From: Pseudolabrys sp.
Lineage (GTDB): Bacteria > Pseudomonadota > Alphaproteobacteria > Rhizobiales > Xanthobacteraceae
Reading direction: 5' to 3'
DNA: 64,000 bases
NCBI GenBank assembly: GCA_026125895.1
Contig: JAHCKG010000003.1
Span: 124,001 to 188,000, forward strand
Below are positions 53,146 through 62,660 of this stretch, one piece after another. Within the stretch, counting starts at the first letter, position 1, and each line of letters opens with the position of its first letter. The translations under genes and the position numbers were made by a program. Below the pieces are notes generated by a model. The model searched no databases. It saw only the letters and a program-made list of their open reading frames with translations, and had not been told where the DNA came from.

Positions 53146-55734
53146 TCAGGTGGCGGGCGCCAGTTGCGGCTGCTGCCGCCGGCGCTGCAACAGCACGATG
53201 CCAGCCAGCACGATCAGCGCCGGGATCGCGAACCAGTAGCGGTTCGGACGCTCCGCCGGCACCAGCACCGCGGTGACCTGATCGCCAGCGGCGAGGCCAT
53301 ATTTGGTGGCCTGGCTGCCGAAGCGGACGGTGCCGATCTGCGTGCGGTCGCCGAGCGACATCACGCTCATGCCGGCAGATTGCAGGCGTTCCGCGCCGGT
53401 CTTGCCGTCACGCAAGGTGAGGCGCACCACCTTTTCCACTTCGTCGCCGGCGCGTGTCTGGCTCATGACGCGGAAGCGCAAGGTCTCGCCTTGCGGCACT
53501 TCACCGGCGATCTTGACCAGTTCGCCGGCGGGACGCGCCACGAACGGATCGGAAATCTGGTCGAGCCAGAAGCCGGGCCGGAACAATGTGAAGCAGACCA
53601 GGAACAGCAGCACGGTTTCATACCAGCGGCTGCGCGTCAGCAGCCAGCCCTGCGTCGCCGCGACGAAGCAGCCCATGGCGATGATCGACAGCACGACCAC
53701 CATGGTGAGTTCGAACCAGCTGCCGATGTCGATCAGCAGCAACTGCGTGTTGAAGATGAAGATGAACGGCAGCAGGCCGGTGCGGATTTCGTAGCGGAAG
53801 GCCTGCACGCCGGTCTTCACCGGATCGGCGCCGGATATGGCCGCCGCCGCATAAGCGGCAAGCCCCACCGGCGGCGTCACGTCGGCCATCAAGCCGAAAT
53901 AGAAGACGAACATGTGCACCGCGACCAGCGGCACCGCGAGGTCGTTCTGCGCCGCGAGTTCGACCAGCACCGGCGCCATCAGCGTCGCCACCACGACGTA
54001 GCTCGCCGTCGTCGGCATGCCCATGCCGAGGATGAGACAGATGGCGGCCGTGAGCAGCAGCATGATGATCAGGTTGCCGCCCGACACCGCCTCGACGATC
54101 TCGGTCATGACGAGGCCGATGCCGGTCAGCGACACGGTGCCGACGATGATGCCGGCCGTCGCCGTCGCAATGCCGACGGACGTCATGTTGCGCGAGGCGC
54201 CCTGGAACGAGGCCATCAGGTCCTCGGCGCCGTCGCGCAGCCGCGCGGCATACTGATGCTCGTTGCGGAAGAAGGCGATCAGCGGACGCTGCGTCAGCAT
54301 GATGAAGATCAGCAGCGCGGTGCCCCAGAAGGCCGACAGGCCGGGCGACAGTTCCTCGACCATCAGACACCAGATCAGCACGACGACCGGCAGCAGATAG
54401 TGCAGGCCGGTGTTGGCGGTGCTGTAGAAGTCGGGCACCTTGACGATGGCCTGGTTGAGATCGTCCACCGGCAGGTCGGGCCGCTGCGCCTTGTGGCGGA
54501 TCAGCAGCAGATAGACGACGACCAGCGCCGCGCCGAGCGCCCAGCTTGCGGCTTCGCCGAACAAGGTCTTGGTCCAGCCGATGCCGTAATAGACGATGCC
54601 GCTGAGAATGATGATGCCGCAGATCGTCATCAGCGCGCGCAGCAGCGACTGATGGATCGGCGCCGTCGAAGCGCGCGGCAGGCCGCGCATGTGCAGCTTC
54701 GCGGCTTCGATATCGACGATGTAGAACAGCGCGCCATAGGTGAGGAACGCCGGCAGGAAGGCGTGCTTGACCACCTCGGAATAGGTGATGCCGACATACT
54801 CGGCGATGAGGAAGGCGGCGGCGCCCATCACCGGCGGCATGATCTGGCCGTTGACGCCGGCGGCGCTTTCGATGGCGCCGGCCTTCACGGCGGAGTAGCC
54901 GACGCGCTTCATCAGCGGAATGGTGAAGGTGCCGGTGGTCACGGTGTTGGCGATCGACGAGCCGGAGATCATGCCGGTGAGGCCCGAGGCGACGACGCCG
55001 GCCTTGGCCGGGCCGCCGCGGAAGGTGCCGAGCATGGCGAAGGCCATCTGGATGAAATAATTGCCGGCGCCGGCGCGCTCCAGCAGGCTGCCGAACAGCA
55101 CGAACAGGTAGACGACGCTGGTGGACACGCCGAGCGCGACGCCGAAGATGCCTTCCGAGGTCAGCCACATCTGCGAGGCCACGCGCGACAGCGACGCGCC
55201 CTTGTGCGCCAGCAAGCCGGGCAGCCAGGGCCCGACGAAGATGTAGAGCAGCATGATCGAGGCGATGGCGGCGAGCGCGGGACCGACGGCGCGGCGCGCC
55301 GCCTCGAGCAGGCTGAGCACGCCGATCAGCGCCACCACGATATCGAACGTCGTCGGCAGGCCCGGGCGCAGCGCGATCGCGTCATAGAACACGAGCAGGT
55401 AGAGCGTCGAACCGACGCTGAGCAGAGCGAGGATCCAGTCGCCGATCGGGATATGCGCGCGCGACGACGCCTTGAAGGCCGGGAAGGTGGTGAACACCAG
55501 CAGGAAGGCGAAGGCGAGGTGGATGATGCGGGCCTTGCCGTCGTTGACGACGCCGAAATTGAACAGATAAGGCAGCGGCGAGGCGTACCAGAGCTGGAAC
55601 AGCGCCCACGCGAGTGCGACGCCGAAGATGAAGTTCTTGTTGAAGCCGGTGGTCTTGCGTCCGCCGGTGTCGGCTTCGGCGACCATCGCCTCGAGTTCTT
55701 CGCGCGTTGCGGTCGCTTTATGGGCGTCGGTCAT
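53146..55734 (-). CDS. TRAP transporter fused permease (4TM/12TM, TAXI type)
   Basis: 862 residues. More than 16 membrane spans. The large DctM-like portion shows GLTGMISGSSIANTVTTGTF, ESAAGVNGQIMPPVMGAAAF, LILGMGMPTTASYVVVATLM, and YFGLMADVTPPVGLAAYAAA, all typical of fused TAXI permeases. A C-terminal domain of about 120 residues (VARPAGELVKIAGEVPQGET onward), with a last span, is the extra domain of this subfamily. The ATG at 55734 has GAGGGG upstream on the minus strand. Works with the binding protein at 55937. Confidence 0.92.
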   Translation of the reverse strand: MTDAHKATATREELEAMVAEADTGGRKTTGFNKNFIFGVALAWALFQLWYASPLPYLFNFGVVNDGKARIIHLAFAFLLVFTTFPAFKASSRAHIPIGDWILALLSVGSTLYLLVFYDAIALRPGLPTTFDIVVALIGVLSLLEAARRAVGPALAAIASIMLLYIFVGPWLPGLLAHKGASLSRVASQMWLTSEGIFGVALGVSTSVVYLFVLFGSLLERAGAGNYFIQMAFAMLGTFRGGPAKAGVVASGLTGMISGSSIANTVTTGTFTIPLMKRVGYSAVKAGAIESAAGVNGQIMPPVMGAAAFLIAEYVGITYSEVVKHAFLPAFLTYGALFYIVDIEAAKLHMRGLPRASTAPIHQSLLRALMTICGIIILSGIVYYGIGWTKTLFGEAASWALGAALVVVYLLLIRHKAQRPDLPVDDLNQAIVKVPDFYSTANTGLHYLLPVVVLIWCLMVEELSPGLSAFWGTALLIFIMLTQRPLIAFFRNEHQYAARLRDGAEDLMASFQGASRNMTSVGIATATAGIIVGTVSLTGIGLVMTEIVEAVSGGNLIIMLLLTAAICLILGMGMPTTASYVVVATLMAPVLVELAAQNDLAVPLVAVHMFVFYFGLMADVTPPVGLAAYAAAAISGADPVKTGVQAFRYEIRTGLLPFIFIFNTQLLLIDIGSWFELTMVVVLSIIAMGCFVAATQGWLLTRSRWYETVLLFLVCFTLFRPGFWLDQISDPFVARPAGELVKIAGEVPQGETLRFRVMSQTRAGDEVEKVVRLTLRDGKTGAERLQSAGMSVMSLGDRTQIGTVRFGSQATKYGLAAGDQVTAVLVPAERPNRYWFAIPALIVLAGIVLLQRRRQQPQLAPAT

Positions 55735-55851
55735 CGTAGATCCCCTCGGGCGCGGTTCGGCGCCATGCCAATGCGCGGCGTTGCCGCCGTCTGTTAGTGA
55801 AACGTATCGTGGCGCGAAGCACTGCGCCTCGCGCCGTCCTGTCTGAGCAGG

Positions 55852-55882
55852 ATTGCGAAAGGCGGCATCCGCCTTTTGCAAT
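55852..55882. terminator. 14-base-arm hairpin between TAXI binding protein and permease genes
   Basis: Arms ATTGCGAAAGGCGG (55852-55865) and CCGCCTTTTGCAAT (55869-55882) pair with one mismatch around a three-base loop. Lies 118 bases upstream of the permease start. Confidence 0.5.
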
Positions 55883-55899
55883 CGCGCTTGAAAGGCATC

Positions 55900-55923
55900 A
55901 GGGGCGGCCGCGAGGCCGCCCCT
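55900..55923. terminator. GC-rich hairpin just downstream of the TAXI binding protein gene
   Basis: AGGGGCGGCC-GCGA-GGCCGCCCCT, perfect 10-base arms, 13 bases after the binding-protein stop on the minus strand. It lacks a long U tract; more likely an mRNA-stabilising or partial-termination hairpin that favours expression of the binding protein. Confidence 0.55.
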
Positions 55924-55936
55924 GTCCGTGCCGGAT

Positions 55937-56911
55937 TTACATCCAGCCCTTTTCCTTGAAGTACTTGATGGCGCCCGGATGCAGCGGCGCCGACAGGCCG
56001 TCCTTGACCATCTTCTTCGGGTCGAGGTTGGCGAAGGCCGGGTGCAGCTTCTTGAACTCGTCGAAGTTGTCGAACACGGCCTTGGTCATGGCGTAGACGG
56101 TCGCTTCCGGAACCTTGGCCGAGGTCACGACGGTCGCGAGAACGCCGTAGGTGTCGGTCGGGTTCGGGTTGTTGGCATACATGCCGCCCGGGATCGTCGC
56201 CTTGGCGTAGTACGGATGCTCCTTGATCAGGGCATCGACGGCCGAACCGGTGAGCGACACCAGCTTGGCGCCGCACGACGTGGTCGGGTCCTGGATCGCG
56301 GCCGACGGATGGCCGACGCCGTAGAAGAAGCCATCGACCTTGTTGTCGCAGAGCGCGGTGCCCTGCTCGTCAGCCTTCAACTCCGCGGCCAGCGAGAAGT
56401 CCGACAGCTTCCAGCCCATCTTCGCCAGCAGCTCTTCCATCGAGGCGCGGGTGCCCGAGCCCGGATTGCCGACGTTGAAGCGCTTGCCCTTGAAGTCTTC
56501 GAATTTCGTGATGTTCGCTTCCTTGCGCGACAGCACGGTGAACGGCTCCGGATGCACCGAGAACACGGCGCGCAGATCGGGATCCGCCTTGCCCTTGAAC
56601 TGGGCTTCGCCCTTGGTCGCGTTGAACTGCACGTCCGACTGCGTCAGGCCGAAGTCGAGCTCGCCAGACTTGATGGCGTTGACGTTGAACACCGAACCGC
56701 CGGTCGATTCCACCGAGCAGCGGATGCCGGTGGTGGCGCGATCCTTGTTCATCAGGCGGCACACCGCGCCGCCGACCGCGTAATACACGCCGGTGACGCC
56801 GCCGGTGCCGATGGTCACGAACTTCTGCTGCGCGACCGCCGGCGAGCCGCCGGCCATCAGCGCCATCAAGCCGGCCGCGGCAAGGCCGCCGGTCAACATT
56901 TTCTTTGTCAT
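55937..56911 (-). CDS. TAXI-family TRAP periplasmic binding protein
   Basis: 324 residues from ATG 56911 with GGAGGGAG six bases upstream (minus strand, 56918-56925). Signal peptide [20 protein letters not shown] to about residue 27. TAXI core: [73 protein letters not shown]. Ligand unknown; TAXI proteins commonly bind glutamate-like or other carboxylates. Transcribed ahead of the permease gene. Confidence 0.92.
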   Translation of the reverse strand: MTKKMLTGGLAAAGLMALMAGGSPAVAQQKFVTIGTGGVTGVYYAVGGAVCRLMNKDRATTGIRCSVESTGGSVFNVNAIKSGELDFGLTQSDVQFNATKGEAQFKGKADPDLRAVFSVHPEPFTVLSRKEANITKFEDFKGKRFNVGNPGSGTRASMEELLAKMGWKLSDFSLAAELKADEQGTALCDNKVDGFFYGVGHPSAAIQDPTTSCGAKLVSLTGSAVDALIKEHPYYAKATIPGGMYANNPNPTDTYGVLATVVTSAKVPEATVYAMTKAVFDNFDEFKKLHPAFANLDPKKMVKDGLSAPLHPGAIKYFKEKGWM

Positions 56912-57022
56912 ATTCAACTCCCTCCAACCTGGTTTAGTTTAAGCTTTGCATGCCTCAGGCACGCATTGTCACGCATTACCGTCAATGACCGCAATGCGTA
57001 ATTCGCCTTCAGTCGATTGTCA

Positions 57023-58345
57023 TCAGCCGATTGCGGCGTCCACCGCTTCGCCCAGTCTTTCGACAATTTGATCGATCGTATCGTTATCGCTGATGAATGG
57101 CGGCGCCATCAGCACATGGTCGCCGCGCTTGCCGTCCATGGTTCCGCCCATCGGATAGACCATGAGGCCGCGCGCCATGGCTTCCTGCTTGATCCTGGCG
57201 TGCAGCTTGCGCGCCGGATCGAACGGTTCCTTGGTGCCGCGGTCGGCGACGATCTCGATGCCCTGGAACAGGCCGCGGCCGCGCACATCCCCGACAAAAG
57301 GATGATTGCCGAACCGCTCCTGCAACCGGCGCGACAAATATGCGCCCTGCGTCCGCACATTGGCGAGCAGGTTGTCCCGGCGGATGACGCGCTGCACCGC
57401 GAGCGCCGCGGCGCAGGCCAGCGGGTGGCCGGTGTAGGTATGGCTGTGCTGAAACGCGCCGGAGCCCTTGGCGATGGTGTCGTAGATTTTGCCGGACATC
57501 ATCAGCGCGCCGATCGGCATGAAGCCGCCGCCGAGACCCTTGGCGATCGCCATCAGGTCGGGCGCGATGCCTTCCTGCTCGCAGGCGTGCAGCGTGCCGG
57601 TGCGGCCCATGCCGCACATCACTTCGTCGAGGATGAGCAGCACGCCGTGCTTGTCGCAGATCTGGCGCACGCGCTTGAAATAGCCCGGCACCGCCGGCAC
57701 CGCGCCGAGCGTGGCGCCGACCACCGTCTCGGCGATGAAGGCGAGCACGTTGTTGCCGCCGAGTTCGTCGATCTTGGCTTCCAGTTCCTGCGCCAGCCGC
57801 TCGCCATAGGCCTCCGGCGTCTCACCTGCGCGGCGGTCGCGATATTCGTAGACCGGCGAGACGTGATGGGTTTCGACCAGTAGCGGCGAGAAGTCGCGCC
57901 GTGCCGATGGACGGCCGCCGATCGCCAGCGCGCCGAAGGTGATGCCGTGATAGCTCTGGCGGCGCGAGATCAGATGACGGCGCTGCGGTTCGCCGCGCTC
58001 GACCGCCACCTGACGCGCCATCTTGATGGCGGCTTCGATGGCTTCCGAGCCGCCGCTGACGAAAAAGGTATGCGTCAGGCCCGGCGGCGCATGAGCGGCG
58101 AGATCGTCGGCGAGTTCTTCCAGCGCCGGCGTCGTGAAGAAGCTGGTGTGAGCGAACTCGATCTTGTCGAGTTGCGCCTTCATGGCGTCGATGACGTCCT
58201 TGTGGCCGTGGCCGAGGCACGACACCGCGGCGCCGCCGGAGGCGTCGATATATTGCTTGCCGGTCGAGTCGATGATGTGGACGCCTTCACCGCGCACGGC
58301 GACCGGATAGTCCTTGCCGATCTGGCGGTGCATTACATGAGTCAT
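57023..58345 (-). CDS. class III PLP-dependent aminotransferase
   Basis: 440 residues. Fold type I landmarks: YIDASGGAAVSCLGHGHKDV, FFVSGGSEAIEAAIKMARQ (phosphate cup), QSYHGITFGALAIGG, LLILDEVMCGMGRTGT with the PLP-ring Asp, and the Schiff-base Lys in DLMAIAKGLGGGFMPIGALM. The group transfers omega- or alpha-amino groups to a keto acid. The substrate is probably the solute taken up by the neighbouring TRAP system (inferred). It starts in an ATGA overlap with the LysR gene. Confidence 0.88.
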   Translation of the reverse strand: MTHVMHRQIGKDYPVAVRGEGVHIIDSTGKQYIDASGGAAVSCLGHGHKDVIDAMKAQLDKIEFAHTSFFTTPALEELADDLAAHAPPGLTHTFFVSGGSEAIEAAIKMARQVAVERGEPQRRHLISRRQSYHGITFGALAIGGRPSARRDFSPLLVETHHVSPVYEYRDRRAGETPEAYGERLAQELEAKIDELGGNNVLAFIAETVVGATLGAVPAVPGYFKRVRQICDKHGVLLILDEVMCGMGRTGTLHACEQEGIAPDLMAIAKGLGGGFMPIGALMMSGKIYDTIAKGSGAFQHSHTYTGHPLACAAALAVQRVIRRDNLLANVRTQGAYLSRRLQERFGNHPFVGDVRGRGLFQGIEIVADRGTKEPFDPARKLHARIKQEAMARGLMVYPMGGTMDGKRGDHVLMAPPFISDNDTIDQIVERLGEAVDAAIG

Positions 58346-59298
58346 GAGCGCGATCCTGAAGCGAGTGCCGCCGGCTTCTTGCCGTCGGCGAGAAAGACAA
58401 CGGGTGACTTGCGCAAATGCGCCATCAGGCGCTGCACGGCGGGGCCGCTGCGCGATCGGTCGCAGAAGGCAAAGATCGTGAACGGCACCGACCAGCGGTT
58501 ATCGCCGGCGGGCTTGATCTTGCCGTCGGCAACGGCGTCGGCGGCGGCGGATTCCGGCAGCCAGCCGATGCCGTGACCGGCGACGATGAGATTATGGATG
58601 GCGCTGGCGAGATCGGACTCGCAGGCCTTGAAGGCATGCACCGGCTGCGGCGCCGACTGCATGATGAGATCGACCATGCGGCCCATGAAAGTGTTGGGCG
58701 AGTAGTTGATCAACGGGAACGGATGTTTCGCCGTGCCCGGCAGCTTGAAGGCCGGTTCGCCGCGGTTGACCGCGACGTAAGGGCGGAACCACTCGCTGGC
58801 GATGGCGACGCGGTCGTAGTGGTCGGGGTCGAGGAAGATCGGCTGCTGGGCGTGATGGAATACGAGGAGGACGTCGGCGGCGCCGGCGACGTGCGCGGTC
58901 ACTGCGTCGTGGACGTTGCTGGCGAGCAGCCGGCAGCCGGAGGCGCCGGAGGCCTCGTGCCAGGTCTTCCACCATTGCGGAAACCGCGAAATCGCCAGCG
59001 AGTGCGGCAGCGCGAAGGTGATGACTTCATGACCCAGCGCGGGTTCGCCATGAACGACAGCGCGAGCATCGACCATTTGCTGAATGATGTCGGCAGCGGT
59101 GCGGCGGAAGCGTTCGCCGGCCGGCGTCAACTTGGTCGGATAGCAGGAGCGGTCGATCAGCTCGACGCCCAGCCAGGACTCGAGTTGCTGGATACGGCGG
59201 CTGAACGCCGGCTGCGAGGAGTGACGAGTCGCCGCCGCCTCGGTGAAATTGCTCACCTCGGCCAGACTCAAAAAATCCTGAAGCCACCGGAAATCCAT
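58342..59298 (-). CDS. LysR-family regulator (HypT/YjiE-like)
   Basis: 318 residues. Winged helix at the N-terminus: MDFRWLQDFLSLAEVSNFTE, AAATRHSSQPAFSRRIQQLE, SWLGVELIDRS, LTPAGERFR. The W-L-x-D-F-L and SSQPAFSRRI forms are like the HypT/YjiE subgroup. The effector domain is ordinary. It overlaps the aminotransferase start and is divergent from the dehydrogenase at 59430, so it probably controls both sides. Confidence 0.88.
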   Translation of the reverse strand: MDFRWLQDFLSLAEVSNFTEAAATRHSSQPAFSRRIQQLESWLGVELIDRSCYPTKLTPAGERFRRTAADIIQQMVDARAVVHGEPALGHEVITFALPHSLAISRFPQWWKTWHEASGASGCRLLASNVHDAVTAHVAGAADVLLVFHHAQQPIFLDPDHYDRVAIASEWFRPYVAVNRGEPAFKLPGTAKHPFPLINYSPNTFMGRMVDLIMQSAPQPVHAFKACESDLASAIHNLIVAGHGIGWLPESAAADAVADGKIKPAGDNRWSVPFTIFAFCDRSRSGPAVQRLMAHLRKSPVVFLADGKKPAALASGSRS

Positions 59299-59429
59299 GG
59301 CGTTACGCGTTTACCCCTCAGCCCGGGCCCACGATAGTCGCCCGCGATCTATCCTATCATGCAAATTTTGCATGAAGCAAAAAGACCCTGCGGCGTAAGG
59401 TGCGGCGCAGCAGAAGGGCTAAACTGGCA

Positions 59430-60656
59430 ATGAAAATTGGCGTTCTGGGCGCGGGTGTGGTCGGCCTGACCTCAGCATGGTGGCTCTCCGAGGCGGGGCA
59501 CGACGTCGTGCTCATCGACCACGCCGCCGGTCCGGCGGCCGAAGCGAGCCGCGCCAACGGCGCCCAATTGTCATACCGTTATGTCGCGCCGATGGCCTCG
59601 CCGAAGATGCTGGGCCAGTTGCCAGGCCTGCTGTTGCCGGGTGAGGACGCGATCAAGGTTTCCTTCAATCGCGAACTGATCGGCTGGGGGCTACGCTTTC
59701 TCAAGGCCTGCACCAGTGCTGAGGTGGCGCGCACCACGGCGGCACAACTGGCGCTCGCCGAGCTCAGCCGCGTGGAACTGGAGCGTCTGCTGGGCAAGGT
59801 GCCGCTCGACTTCGGCTTGCGCACTGCGGGCAAACTGGTGGTGTTCCGCAAGCAATCCGACCTCGATGCGGCAACGCCAGCGGATCGTGACGCCGCTGAG
59901 GTGCTCACGCCGCTGCAATGCTTGGCGTTGGAACCGGCGCTTGCGCTTCGTCCCGACGAATTTGCCGGCGGCGTCTACACCGCTTCGGAACAGGTCGGCG
60001 ATTGCGGCGTGTTCTGCGATCAGCTCTTCGCGCGGCTCGGCCAGTCCAATCGCGTCGAATTGCGGATGAACACGGCGATAGGTCGGCCGGTGGTGAAGAA
60101 CCGCCGCGTCACCGGCATCGACACCGATAACGGGACCGTCGAGGCCGACCTCTTCGTGCTGGCGCTCGGTTCCGGCGCGCGGGCTTTCGCCAAATCCTGC
60201 GGATTCGACCTGCCGATTTATCCCGTAAAGGGCCATTCGATCACCATCGCCAACCATGGCGAGCCGGCGCTGCAACACAGCGTCACCGATTACAGCCGCA
60301 AGATCGTCTACGCGCCGCTCGGTGGCGCGACCCGCGTCGCCGGCTTCGCCGATTTCCAGGGTTACGACACGACGCCCGTCGCCTCGCGTATCGCGCAACT
60401 CAAGCAGGCGGCGGCCGACACCTTCGGCCTCGAGGCCACAGGTGAGGCCGACCCGTGGGCAGGTCTGCGGCCGATGACACCGGACAGCCGCCCGATCATC
60501 GGGCCGTCGCCGCTCGACGGGCTGTTTCTCAATACGGGGCAGGGCATGCTCGGCTGGACGCTGGCCTGCGGCAGCGCGCGGCTAACGACCGATCTGATCG
60601 ACGGAAAGCCGCCGTCGTGCCCCAGTGAGCCGTTCGATGTGAGAAGGTTTCGCTAG
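59430..60656 (+). CDS. FAD-dependent D-amino-acid dehydrogenase (DadA-like)
   Basis: 408 residues from ATG 59430. FAD-binding start MKIGVLGAGVVGLTSAWWLS (GxGxxG) followed by VVLIDHAAGPAAEASRANGA. DAO-family C-terminal motifs: YPVKGHSITI, RPMTPDSRPIIGPSPLDGLF, and NTGQGMLGWTLACGSARLTT. Oxidative deamination of D- or imino-type amino acids at the membrane is expected. Divergent from the LysR gene; with the aminotransferase and TRAP genes it forms an amino-compound catabolic set. Confidence 0.9.
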   Translation: MKIGVLGAGVVGLTSAWWLSEAGHDVVLIDHAAGPAAEASRANGAQLSYRYVAPMASPKMLGQLPGLLLPGEDAIKVSFNRELIGWGLRFLKACTSAEVARTTAAQLALAELSRVELERLLGKVPLDFGLRTAGKLVVFRKQSDLDAATPADRDAAEVLTPLQCLALEPALALRPDEFAGGVYTASEQVGDCGVFCDQLFARLGQSNRVELRMNTAIGRPVVKNRRVTGIDTDNGTVEADLFVLALGSGARAFAKSCGFDLPIYPVKGHSITIANHGEPALQHSVTDYSRKIVYAPLGGATRVAGFADFQGYDTTPVASRIAQLKQAAADTFGLEATGEADPWAGLRPMTPDSRPIIGPSPLDGLFLNTGQGMLGWTLACGSARLTTDLIDGKPPSCPSEPFDVRRFR

Positions 60657-60660
60657 ACCC

Positions 60661-60784
60661 GTCACCTTGAGGTGCGAGCCATAGCACGTCAAAGACGCGC
60701 GTAAACGCGCTTATGGCGAGCCTCGAAGGGCGACGGCCCGATCATCCTTCGAGGCGCGCCGAGGGGCGCGCACCTCAGGATGAC
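60661..60784. repeat. 124-base dispersed palindromic repeat
   Basis: It opens GTCACCTTGAGGTGCG and closes CGCACCTCAGGATGAC, an imperfect inverted pair, with an inner pair CCTCGAAGGG (60721-60730) and CCTTCGAGGC (60745-60754). The composition and ends match the family of intergenic repeats common in Bradyrhizobiaceae genomes. It lies between two convergent genes and may also end transcription from both sides. Confidence 0.65.
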
Positions 60785-60789
60785 GGGAG

Positions 60790-62607
60790 CTACTCCCCCG
60801 CCAACTCTTCCCGCATCATTTCCAGCTCGAGCCACTGATCTTCCGCGGCGGCGAGCTTGCGCTGCGTTTCGCCGAGATCCTTGGTGATCTTGTCAAACGC
60901 GTTGCGGTCGCGAACGTAAAGCTGCGGATCGTTGAGTTTGTCCTGCAACTCTCTGGCCTTGGCCTGCAAGACCTCGATCGTCTTCGGCAGCGTTTCCAGC
61001 GCGTGCTTGTGCTTGAAGCTTAGCTTCTGCTTTGCGGTCGGCTTGTCGGGTGCGGCCTTGTCCGCCTTCGGCGCTTCGGCCTTCGGCGCTTCCTTCGCCG
61101 CGCTACGCGCGAGATCCTCGCCGCGCTGCTTGAGCATGTCGGAATAGCCGCCGGCATATTCTGTCCAGCGGCCGTCGCCTTCCGGCACGATGACGCCCGA
61201 CACCAGCCGATCAAGGAAATCGCGGTCGTGGCTGATCAGCAGCACCGTGCCGGGATAATCGCTGATCGTCTCTTCGAGGACGTCGAGCGTTTCCATGTCG
61301 AGATCGTTGGTCGGCTCGTCGAGCACCAGCAGATTGGACGGCTTCGCCAGCGCCTGCGCCAGCATCAGCCGGCCGCGCTCGCCGCCGGACAGCTTGCCGA
61401 GCGGCGTGCGCGCCTGCTCGGGCGAGAACAGAAAGTCCTTCATGTAGCTGACGACGTGCTTGGCCTGGCCGTTGACCATCACCGTCTCGCCGGCGCCGCC
61501 GGTCAGGGCGTCGGCGACGGTGGTCTCCGGGTTGAGACTGTCGCGATGCTGGTTGAGCGTGGCGATCGCCAGATTGGCGCCGAGCTTCACCGTGCCGGAG
61601 TCGGGCGCATCGGCGCCGATCAGCATGTTGATCAGTGTCGTCTTGCCGGTGCCGTTCGGTCCGACGATGCCGATGCGATCGCCGCGCGCGACGCGCAGCG
61701 AGAAGTCCTTGACGATGGCGCGCTCGCCGTAGCTCTTGGAAATGTCCTTGGCCTCGATCACCAGCGCGCCGGATTGCTGGGCGCTGCCCGCAGTGATCGC
61801 CGCTGCGCCCGCCGCGCCGCGATAGCTCCGGCGCTGCTCGCGCAAGGCGGCGAGTTCGCCGACGCGGCGCATGTTGCGCTTGCGCCGCGCGGTGACGCCG
61901 TAGCGCATCCAGTGCTCTTCGGCGGCGATCTTGCGGTCGAGCTTGTGCTGGTCGCGCTCTTCCTCGGCGAGCACCTGGTCGCGCCATTCCTCGAAGAAGG
62001 CAAAGCCCTTGTCGAGCCGCCGCGTCGTGCCGCGGTCGAGCCAGACCGTGGTGCGCGTGAGGTTGGAGAGGAAGCGGCGGTCGTGGCTGATAATGACGAG
62101 CGCGGTGCGCCGCGCCGCCAGATCCTTTTCCAGCCATTCGATGGTGGTGAGATCGAGATGGTTGGTCGGCTCGTCGAGCAGCAGAATGTCGGGGTCGGCC
62201 GCCAGCGCATAGGCCAGCGACACGCGGCGGGCTTCGCCGCCGGACAGGTGCGAGGGGTCTTCCTCGCCGGTCATACCGAGCTCTTCGAGCAATTGCCGGG
62301 CGATGTAGTGGTCGTCGGTCGGCTTCAGCCCGGCTTCGACGTAAGACAGCGCCGTGGCGTGCCCGCCGAAATCCGGCTCCTGCGTCAGGTAGCGCACCAG
62401 CGCGCCCGGCTGCACGAACACCGTGCCGGCATCGGGTTCGACCTGACCGGCGGCAATCTTGAGCAACGTCGATTTGCCGGAGCCATTGCGGCCGACCAGC
62501 GACACGCGCTCGCCGGTCGAGACCGACAGGTCGGCGCCCGCCAGCAGCGGCGTGCCGCCGAAGGTCAGCTTGATACCGGTGAGTTGCAACAGGGGAGGGG
62601 GCGCCAT
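60790..62607 (-). CDS. uup: ABC-F family ATPase (Uup type)
   Basis: 605 residues, two ABC domains and no membrane spans. First domain: Walker A GRNGSGKSTLLKI, signature LSGGEARRVSLAYAL, DEPTNHLDLTTIEWLE. Linker with EEHWMRYGVTARRKRNMRRV. Second domain: GPNGTGKTTLINML, LSGGERGRLMLAQAL, DEPTNDLDMETLDVLE. The C-terminal coiled coil (KHKHALETLPKTIEVLQAKA onward) is typical of Uup. ABC-F proteins act on ribosomes or branched DNA intermediates, not transport. ATG 62607 gives the usual N-terminus. Confidence 0.88.
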   Translation of the reverse strand: MAPPPLLQLTGIKLTFGGTPLLAGADLSVSTGERVSLVGRNGSGKSTLLKIAAGQVEPDAGTVFVQPGALVRYLTQEPDFGGHATALSYVEAGLKPTDDHYIARQLLEELGMTGEEDPSHLSGGEARRVSLAYALAADPDILLLDEPTNHLDLTTIEWLEKDLAARRTALVIISHDRRFLSNLTRTTVWLDRGTTRRLDKGFAFFEEWRDQVLAEEERDQHKLDRKIAAEEHWMRYGVTARRKRNMRRVGELAALREQRRSYRGAAGAAAITAGSAQQSGALVIEAKDISKSYGERAIVKDFSLRVARGDRIGIVGPNGTGKTTLINMLIGADAPDSGTVKLGANLAIATLNQHRDSLNPETTVADALTGGAGETVMVNGQAKHVVSYMKDFLFSPEQARTPLGKLSGGERGRLMLAQALAKPSNLLVLDEPTNDLDMETLDVLEETISDYPGTVLLISHDRDFLDRLVSGVIVPEGDGRWTEYAGGYSDMLKQRGEDLARSAAKEAPKAEAPKADKAAPDKPTAKQKLSFKHKHALETLPKTIEVLQAKARELQDKLNDPQLYVRDRNAFDKITKDLGETQRKLAAAEDQWLELEMMREELAGE

Positions 62608-62660
62608 AGGCCTTCGCCTACAGGCGGAACGCGCCGAGGTCAAAGCAAAGTCGCGGGGCC

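Noticed and set aside
53164-55797. 877-codon open frame antisense to the TRAP permease
   Set aside because: His/Asp/Arg-rich mirror of a high-G+C gene with no motif; the minus strand is clearly the TRAP permease.
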